Assembly: GCF_038069945.1 (NCBI RefSeq)
Contig: NZ_JBBPEV010000001.1
Coordinates: forward strand, 496,001 to 560,000
Length of the DNA stretch: 64,000 nucleotides
From: Aquabacterium sp. A3
GTDB lineage: Bacteria > Pseudomonadota > Gammaproteobacteria > Burkholderiales > Burkholderiaceae_C
Direction of reading: 5' to 3'
The position numbers and the translations under genes were made by a program. Every line of letters begins with the position of its first letter. Within the stretch, counting starts at the first letter, position 1. Of the stretch, positions 58,972 to 64,000 are shown one piece after another. The notes beneath the pieces are model-generated. The model was given only the letters and a program-made list of their open reading frames with translations, made no database searches and was not told the origin of the DNA.

Positions 58972-61779
58972 ATGCTTAGCCCAGCCACCCAACGCCCCCT
59001 GTCCGTCCGCTCTGCCGCCTGGCTGACCGCCCTCTTGATGAGCGTGGCCGGTCACGCCAGCGGAAAAAGCTTTTATGAAGACGCGCTCCAGCGCTACGAG
59101 AACAAGGACTACGACGGCGCCATCATTCAGCTGAAAAACGCCCTGCAGAAAGAGCCCAATCAACTGGCGATCCAGTTCCAGATGGGGCTGGCCTTGCAGC
59201 AGACCGGCGATGCCGTGGGCGCAGAAGAAGCCTTGAGCGAGGCGTTGCGCCTGGGCATCAGCCGATCGGAAGTCGTGGTGCCCCTGGCGCAGACCTTGGT
59301 AGACCAAGGCCGACAGCGTGAAATGCTGGCCCACCCGCAACTCCAGCCCTCGGGATTGCCCGACAGGGTCACCCAGGAGTTGTTGCTGGTGCGCGCCAGG
59401 GCCTGGATGGACATGGGCTCGGCCCGCGAAGCACTGTCTTCCATCCAGCAAGCCCGAGCCATCGACCCCAGACAGGCTGAGAGCTGGCTCACGGAAGTAC
59501 CTTTGCGCATCCGCAATGGGCAGTTTGATCTGGCCATGCAGGCGGCGAACCGGGCACTCGAATTGTCCCCCGGGGATGCCGAAGCCTACTATGTTCGCGG
59601 CTCCGTGCACCACAGCGAAGGCCGCCTGGGACCGGCCATGGCCGACTACGAGCAGGCCCTCACCCTGGAGCGCGGCCACCGCGAGGCCCTGGTGGCCAAA
59701 GCGGGCCTGCAGATTGACAAAAAAGACTGGGCCGCCGCCCAAGAGACGCTGGCCCGGCTGAAAGAAAGCTCCCCCCGGGAGCCCAGAGGGGCTTACCTCA
59801 GGGCCTTGCTGGCACAGCAACAGGGCCGCACCGATGAAGCCCGCGCGGCGCTGCAGGAAATCACCAGGCTCGTAGACCCTGTGCCGGTGAATTTCCTGCG
59901 CTTTCGTCCTCAGACGCTGATGCTCAATGGCCTGGCGCACCACGGCCTGGGACAGTGGGCCAAGGCACGGCAGTACCTGGAAGCGGTGCTGAAGATTCAA
60001 CCTGGCAGTCCCGCCGTGCGGGTGGTGGCCGGGATTCACCTGAAGGAGCGCAACCCGGCTGCGGCCGTCCCGCTGCTGGAAGCCTATTTGCGCGCGCACC
60101 CGGACGACGGCATGGCGCTGACCTTGTTGGCGGCCGCCAACCTGGCCCAAGGCAAGTCGGCACGCGCCAGCCGCCTGCTGCAGGAGGCCTTGACCAAGGA
60201 AGATCGCCCGGAGTACCGCACCGCCCTGGGTCTGAGCTTCTTGCAAAGCGGTCAGCAGGCCGAAGCCATGAGCGAGCTTGAGAACGCCTGGCGCCGAGAT
60301 CCCAAGCAATTGCAGGCGGGCATGGCGCTGGCCAACCTGTACTCCCGGCAAGGGCAGCACAAAGAGGCACTCAAGGTCAGCAAGGAGTTGGTCAAACGCC
60401 ACCCCGAACATGCGCCTTTGCAGAGCCTGCTGGGCGATCTGCAAATGAAGGCCGGCCTCGCCGAGGAGGCGCGCAAGTCTTACGAAAGAGCCATGTCGCT
60501 GGCCCCCGACATGGCGGGCCCACAGTTGCAACTGGCCCGCCTGGACGTTCAGGCAGGCCAACTGGACGCGGCAGAGAAACGCCTCAATGACATGTTGCGC
60601 GAATCACCCCGGTTCAGCGACGCCATGGCCGAACTGGCCCGCATCCATGAGCGTCGCGGGCGCAACGATGAGGCCTTGCGGTGGCTGTTGCGTGCCCGCG
60701 AGACCAGCACCAAAGGTGATCTGCGCTGGAACCTGGCCCTGATGGAGTGGCACATGCGCCAGGGGCGCCTCAAAGACGCCCTGGAAGAGGGCAAGATTGC
60801 GCTGGCCAAGCAGCCCGAAAGCATCCCGGCGCTGCTGCTGCACGCCCGGATCCAGCTCGGCCTTGGCGACGCGCCTGGGGCGCGCGCAACGCTGGGCTCC
60901 GCCACCCGATTTGCAGAGTTCAACGCCAACACCCTCACCGAGGTGGCCCAGTTGCAATTCATGGCTGGCGACGTGGACGGTGCCGCCTACAGCCTGGAGA
61001 AGGCACTGAGCGACACCCCAGAGCACCTGGCAGCCCAATCCATGATGGTGCAAATCGAACTGCGCCGGGGCAATACCGCGCAGGCGGAGGCCAGAGCCCG
61101 ACAAGTCATCAAACAGTACCCCAAGAACGCCGCCGGCCATGGCCTGCTGGGTGATGTGGCCCTGAGCCGCAACGACCTGCCCCAGGCGGTGGCGGCCTAC
61201 CGCCAGGCGCACCAGGTCGAACCTTCCAGCGTGACCACCGTGGCCCTGACTGGATCGCTGGCGCGCATGGACGCCCGGCCGGAAGCCGTCAAAATTGCAC
61301 AGCAGCGACTGAAGCAGGCCCCCAGAGACCTGGCCACCCGCATGACGCTGGGCCACCTGCACGCCCAGATGGGGCGCTACGCCGACGCTGCGGCCGTCTA
61401 CCGAGAGGTGGTGAAACAACGCCCGCGGCACGTCGAAGCGCTCAACAGCCTGGCCAATGCCCTGCTCAAGCTCAATCATCCGGAAGCGTTGGCCACGGCC
61501 CGGGCGGCGCATGAACTGGCCCCGGAGAACCCGATGGTGATCGACACCTTGGGCTGGGTGTTCTTTAAGCAGGGAAAATTCGAGGAGGCACTCCCCCTTT
61601 TGCGGGATGCCCGACTGAGGGCCCCAGGCAACGCCGAGATTCGATACCACCTAGCCAGGGTGTTGACGGCGACTGGCAGAAAGAGCGAAGCTAAGCGTGA
61701 ATTGCAAGAAGCGTTGCGACTTGCTACAAAATTCGAAGGTGCCGACGACGCGAGAGCACTGCTGCAATCGTTGCAGTGA
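58972..61779 (+). CDS. prsT: PEP-CTERM system TPR-repeat protein PrsT
   Basis: 935 aa. A signal-like N-terminus (AWLTALLMSVAGHASG) is followed by about 20 tetratricopeptide repeats covering the whole protein, e.g. FYEDALQRYENKDYDGAIIQLKNAL near the start and LGWVFFKQGKFEEALPLLRDA at the end. Length and architecture match TIGR02917, the TPR protein that accompanies XrtA/exosortase loci with exopolysaccharide genes. It probably acts in the periplasm or at the outer membrane in exopolysaccharide export or assembly. ATG 58972 was chosen; a TTG six codons upstream is less likely. A PEP-CTERM protein gene follows in the same direction. Confidence 0.9.
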   Translation: MLSPATQRPLSVRSAAWLTALLMSVAGHASGKSFYEDALQRYENKDYDGAIIQLKNALQKEPNQLAIQFQMGLALQQTGDAVGAEEALSEALRLGISRSEVVVPLAQTLVDQGRQREMLAHPQLQPSGLPDRVTQELLLVRARAWMDMGSAREALSSIQQARAIDPRQAESWLTEVPLRIRNGQFDLAMQAANRALELSPGDAEAYYVRGSVHHSEGRLGPAMADYEQALTLERGHREALVAKAGLQIDKKDWAAAQETLARLKESSPREPRGAYLRALLAQQQGRTDEARAALQEITRLVDPVPVNFLRFRPQTLMLNGLAHHGLGQWAKARQYLEAVLKIQPGSPAVRVVAGIHLKERNPAAAVPLLEAYLRAHPDDGMALTLLAAANLAQGKSARASRLLQEALTKEDRPEYRTALGLSFLQSGQQAEAMSELENAWRRDPKQLQAGMALANLYSRQGQHKEALKVSKELVKRHPEHAPLQSLLGDLQMKAGLAEEARKSYERAMSLAPDMAGPQLQLARLDVQAGQLDAAEKRLNDMLRESPRFSDAMAELARIHERRGRNDEALRWLLRARETSTKGDLRWNLALMEWHMRQGRLKDALEEGKIALAKQPESIPALLLHARIQLGLGDAPGARATLGSATRFAEFNANTLTEVAQLQFMAGDVDGAAYSLEKALSDTPEHLAAQSMMVQIELRRGNTAQAEARARQVIKQYPKNAAGHGLLGDVALSRNDLPQAVAAYRQAHQVEPSSVTTVALTGSLARMDARPEAVKIAQQRLKQAPRDLATRMTLGHLHAQMGRYADAAAVYREVVKQRPRHVEALNSLANALLKLNHPEALATARAAHELAPENPMVIDTLGWVFFKQGKFEEALPLLRDARLRAPGNAEIRYHLARVLTATGRKSEAKRELQEALRLATKFEGADDARALLQSLQ

Positions 61780-61902
61780 GCCCGCCAGTTGGCGCCGGAT
61801 TCTGGTCACGTGCTTGAAATTTCATCAAAACGACGCTTTTAAAGGGTCTGATTGCTTTGGTATCAAGCGCAACACCATGATTCAACTTGCTTTTTGAACA
61901 TC

Positions 61903-62703
61903 ATGAAAAAATCAGCCCTTCAATCTCTGCTGGCCTTTGGTGTCTTCGCTGCCACCTTCGTGTCGCCAGCCTTGGCCGCCACCGACTGGAGCGCCAACTT
62001 CGGAGGGTGCGCACAAGGCACGATCGCCAGCGCAGGCAACTGGAGCAGCTCGCTGAACGCATCGTGCCCCCTCGAACAGGGGGGTGTGGACGTGAAGGCT
62101 GGTGCCATCGCCTGGAGCAGCTCGGCCTCGCCGAGCAACGCCGCCGTGGTGTCGTACGGCACCAGCGGCCTGGGCGTGATCTCGTCGCTCGACTCTGGCG
62201 CTACCGGCTCGCACGCCATTGACAACATCGGCCTGATGGATTCACTGGTCCTGAAGTTCAGCGACAACGTGTCCATCAATTCCGTGAAGGTGGGCTGGAA
62301 TGCCACCGACTCGGGCACCAGCAACAGCTCCGGCACCTACAACGACTCCGACCTGGCCGTGCTGGCCTGGGTGAGCGCCGACCCTGGCGACAATGCCAAG
62401 CCGCTGGACCTGACACCCTGGAGCGGCTGGCAGCTGGTGGCCAAGGTGCCCAACATCGGGTCACTGTCTGGCAATCAGGCCAGCTTCAGCAACGGCGGCA
62501 TCACCTCCAGCTACTGGATGATCGCCGCGTACACATCGGGTGATTACTGTGCTGACGCCTTCAAGCTGCTGGCGGTGGCAGGCACCAAAAGCGACACCAC
62601 CACGCCGCCTGGCAACCAGGTGCCCGAGCCTGCCTCGCTGGCCCTGCTGGGCGCGGTGGCCGTTGGTCTGGGTCTGAGCCGTCGGCGGCGTCAGGGCACC
62701 TGA
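61903..62703 (+). CDS. PEP-CTERM surface protein (XDP1-like)
   Basis: 266 aa. An N-terminal signal peptide (LLAFGVFAATFVSPALAA) and a C-terminal exosortase sorting signal, VPEPASLALLGAVAVGLGLSRRRR (Pro-Glu-Pro, hydrophobic helix, Arg cluster), frame a Ser/Gly/Asn-rich beta domain with three Cys. The block reading GLGVISS...HAIDNIGLMDSLVLKF...VGW...DSDLAVLAW resembles the exosortase-dependent surface protein family XDP1. It would be cut by an exosortase and exported to the surface. It follows prsT by 123 bp and ends at a strong terminator. Confidence 0.9.
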   Translation: MKKSALQSLLAFGVFAATFVSPALAATDWSANFGGCAQGTIASAGNWSSSLNASCPLEQGGVDVKAGAIAWSSSASPSNAAVVSYGTSGLGVISSLDSGATGSHAIDNIGLMDSLVLKFSDNVSINSVKVGWNATDSGTSNSSGTYNDSDLAVLAWVSADPGDNAKPLDLTPWSGWQLVAKVPNIGSLSGNQASFSNGGITSSYWMIAAYTSGDYCADAFKLLAVAGTKSDTTTPPGNQVPEPASLALLGAVAVGLGLSRRRRQGT

Positions 62704-62718
62704 GCCGACCGGCGCAGC

Positions 62719-62746
62719 AAAAAGCCCCGCATCGCGGGGCTTTTTT
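62719..62746. terminator. Bidirectional terminator between PEP-CTERM gene and ppa
   Basis: Stem AAAAAGCCCCGC/GCGGGGCTTTTTT with a 3-nt loop; T-runs on both strands, so it ends both convergent transcripts. Confidence 0.95.
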
Positions 62747-62786
62747 CATGGCCCCACCAACGGGGGCCAGGAGCGACTCAGCGCCA

Positions 62787-63323
62787 TCAGTGGCCCTTGT
62801 CCGCAAAGGCCTTCAAGCCCGTGCGCACCTCGTCCTTGGCGGCTTCGATGCCATCCCAGCCCACGACCTTCACCCACTTGCCGGGCTCCAGATCCTTGTA
62901 GTGCTCGAAGAAGTGCTTGATCTGGCTCACCAGCAGTTCGGGCAGGTCTTCCATCGACTGGATGCCCTTGTACATGGCGCAGATCTTCTCGGTGGGAACA
63001 GCCACCAGCTTGGAGTCACCGCCGGCCTCGTCTTCCATTTTCAGGATGCCCAAAGGACGGCAGGGAATGACCACGCCGGGCTGCAGCGGGAACGGCGTGA
63101 CCACCAGCACGTCCACGGGATCACCGTCGGCGGCGATCGTCTGGGGCACGTAGCCGTAATTGCAGGGATAGTGCATGGACGTGCCCATGAACCGATCCAC
63201 GAAGACGGCACCGGTTTCGTGATCGATCTCGTACTTGATCGGATCAGCGTTGGCAGGAATTTCGATGATGACGTTGAAGACATCAGGCGCCTTGGCGCCA
63301 GCAGGTACGTTCAGCAGGCTCAT
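62787..63323 (-). CDS. ppa: Inorganic pyrophosphatase
   Basis: 178 aa family I soluble pyrophosphatase. Active-site residues appear in [25 protein letters not shown] and [12 protein letters not shown]. It hydrolyses pyrophosphate to drive biosynthesis. ATG 63323 (MSLLNVPAG) was chosen over one five codons upstream, as relatives begin near this residue. Confidence 0.97.
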   Translation of the reverse strand: MSLLNVPAGAKAPDVFNVIIEIPANADPIKYEIDHETGAVFVDRFMGTSMHYPCNYGYVPQTIAADGDPVDVLVVTPFPLQPGVVIPCRPLGILKMEDEAGGDSKLVAVPTEKICAMYKGIQSMEDLPELLVSQIKHFFEHYKDLEPGKWVKVVGWDGIEAAKDEVRTGLKAFADKGH

Positions 63324-63474
63324 GGAGGGGCTCAACAAGTTGTAGATCGGTTCAAGCCCTCAAGTGTAGGCCAGGCGACCCTGTGTTGGACACCACGCGC
63401 GCAGCTTGACACCCCGTTCGCGGAGGTGGCCAGCACGACAGAAACACTTTTTTGCTGCGCCGCACAAAAAACAC

Positions 63475-63502
63475 TTGCAATCCGATTCAGGATCCATATA
63501 CT
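63475..63502 (+). promoter_or_regulatory. Sigma-70 promoter of the phasin gene
   Basis: -35 TTGCAA and -10 TATACT with a 16-bp spacer, about 68 bp before the phasin start. A near-palindrome TTTTTTGCTGCG/CCGCACAAAAAA lies just upstream. Confidence 0.7.
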
Positions 63503-63510
63503 AAGAGTCA

Positions 63511-63536
63511 TGTTGCAACGCAGCATTCATGCAACA
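63511..63536. promoter_or_regulatory. Inverted repeat at phasin transcription start, candidate PhaR operator
   Basis: TGTTGCA, 12 bp, TGCAACA: a perfect 7-bp dyad spanning the predicted start of transcription. The position is typical for repressor binding, and phasin genes are commonly controlled by PhaR, but no PhaR gene is in view. Confidence 0.5.
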
Positions 63537-63569
63537 AGCCACTGATCATCAACCTTGACGGAGATCCAC

Positions 63570-64000
63570 ATGCTGACCGCTGAACAACTGATGGCCGCCC
63601 ACAAAGCCAACATCGCCACCCTGTTTGACCTGAGCCAAAAGGCTTTTGAAGGCGTGGAAAAGCTGGTCGAACTGAACATGCAGGTTGCCAAGACCTCGAT
63701 GGACGAAGCTGCCGAGCATGCCAAGGCCGTGATGGCTGCCAAAGATCCTCAAGAACTGATGGCGCTGCAGGCTTCCCTGCTGCAGCCCTCGGCTGAGAAG
63801 GCTGCCGCTTATGGCCGTCATCTGTACGACATCGCCTCGAGCACCGGCAGCGAAGTGAGCAAGCTGGCCGAGTCCCAAGTGGCAGATGCCCAGAAAAAGT
63901 TCATGTCGGTGGTGGACAACGCCGTCAAGAATGCCCCTGCCGGCACTGAAAACGCTGTGGTGCTGGTGAAGTCGGCTGTGGCCGCCGCCAACAACGCTTT
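63570..64000 (+). CDS. Phasin family protein, 3' end cut by window edge
   Basis: The first 143 codons are visible; the frame runs off the right end. It begins MLTAEQLMAAHKANIATLFD, with SQKAFEGVEKLVELNMQVAKTSMDEA and later HLYDIASSTGSEVSKLAE, the phasin_2 pattern of amphipathic helices. It coats polyhydroxyalkanoate granules. GGAG lies 7 nt before the ATG, and a promoter and dyad precede it. Confidence 0.92.
   Translation, partial: MLTAEQLMAAHKANIATLFDLSQKAFEGVEKLVELNMQVAKTSMDEAAEHAKAVMAAKDPQELMALQASLLQPSAEKAAAYGRHLYDIASSTGSEVSKLAESQVADAQKKFMSVVDNAVKNAPAGTENAVVLVKSAVAAANNA

Noticed and set aside
61780..61902. Sigma-54 (PrsR-dependent) promoter before the PEP-CTERM gene
   Set aside because: Several GG and GC pairs occur, but none has the required 10-bp spacing with a matching TTGC block.

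Overview
This 64 kb window is a continuous stretch of chromosome from a GC-rich betaproteobacterium of the order Burkholderiales. The evidence is gene order and gene content: tig-clpP-clpX-lon, thrS-infC-rpmI-rplT-pheS-pheT-ihfA-merR-tRNA-Pro, psd-pssA-leuA, glnA-DUF4124-ntrB-ntrC, an H-NS-type nucleoid protein, a phasin (polyhydroxyalkanoate storage) and PEP-CTERM/exosortase-associated genes. I infer a member of the Aquabacterium/Rubrivivax/Leptothrix group, but no 16S rRNA is present to prove it. I see no phage, insertion sequence, CRISPR array or plasmid gene. Coding density is high and most genes lie on the minus strand.

Layout. 1-6.4 kb: an FkbM-like methyltransferase (cut by the window edge) and a family 2 glycosyltransferase, convergent with a LapB/LapC/LapE-type type I secretion system. 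6.5-8.1 kb: a tRNA cluster (Gly, Leu, Cys, Gly) with a methyltransferase gene inside it, bounded by 148-bp direct repeats. 8.2-14.4 kb: lon, clpX, clpP, tig and tRNA-Leu. 14.5-18.9 kb: an RND efflux pump behind a perfect TetR-type palindrome. 18.9-23.3 kb: a squalene/phytoene-synthase-like protein without its catalytic motifs, a TIGR03790 protein, an IclR regulator and a PBP7-type peptidase. 23.4-29.1 kb: leuA with a leucine attenuator, pssA, a psd-like gene lacking catalytic residues, an MscS channel and a histone-deacetylase-fold amidohydrolase. 29.1-33.2 kb: MoxR, DUF58 and transglutaminase genes in one overlapping operon. 33.3-42.4 kb: H-NS, an M16 peptidase, a lipoprotein and the nitrogen-control locus glnA-ntrBC with a sigma-54 promoter. 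42.4-48.1 kb: mixed metabolic genes including ubiE. 48.2-57.5 kb: the translation cluster, with an alcohol dehydrogenase gene between pheS and pheT and a threonine attenuator before thrS. 57.5-64 kb: aceA, prsT, a PEP-CTERM protein, ppa and the start of a phasin gene.

The most interesting observations are regulatory or concern degenerate enzymes. (i) thrS is preceded by a 15-codon leader peptide with six Thr codons, a Rho-independent terminator and an 11-bp antiterminator that competes with it. (ii) leuA has the same architecture, with five consecutive Leu codons and possibly a leaderless leader mRNA. (iii) The psd homologue at the usual psd-pssA-leuA position has lost the serine that forms the pyruvoyl group and the catalytic histidine, but keeps an intact frame. 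(iv) A prenyl-synthase fold protein has lost its Asp-rich motifs. (v) An alcohol dehydrogenase gene is translationally coupled behind pheS and splits pheS from pheT. (vi) TIGR03790, PrsT and a PEP-CTERM protein in one window indicate an exosortase (XrtA-type) surface-sorting system encoded elsewhere in the genome.
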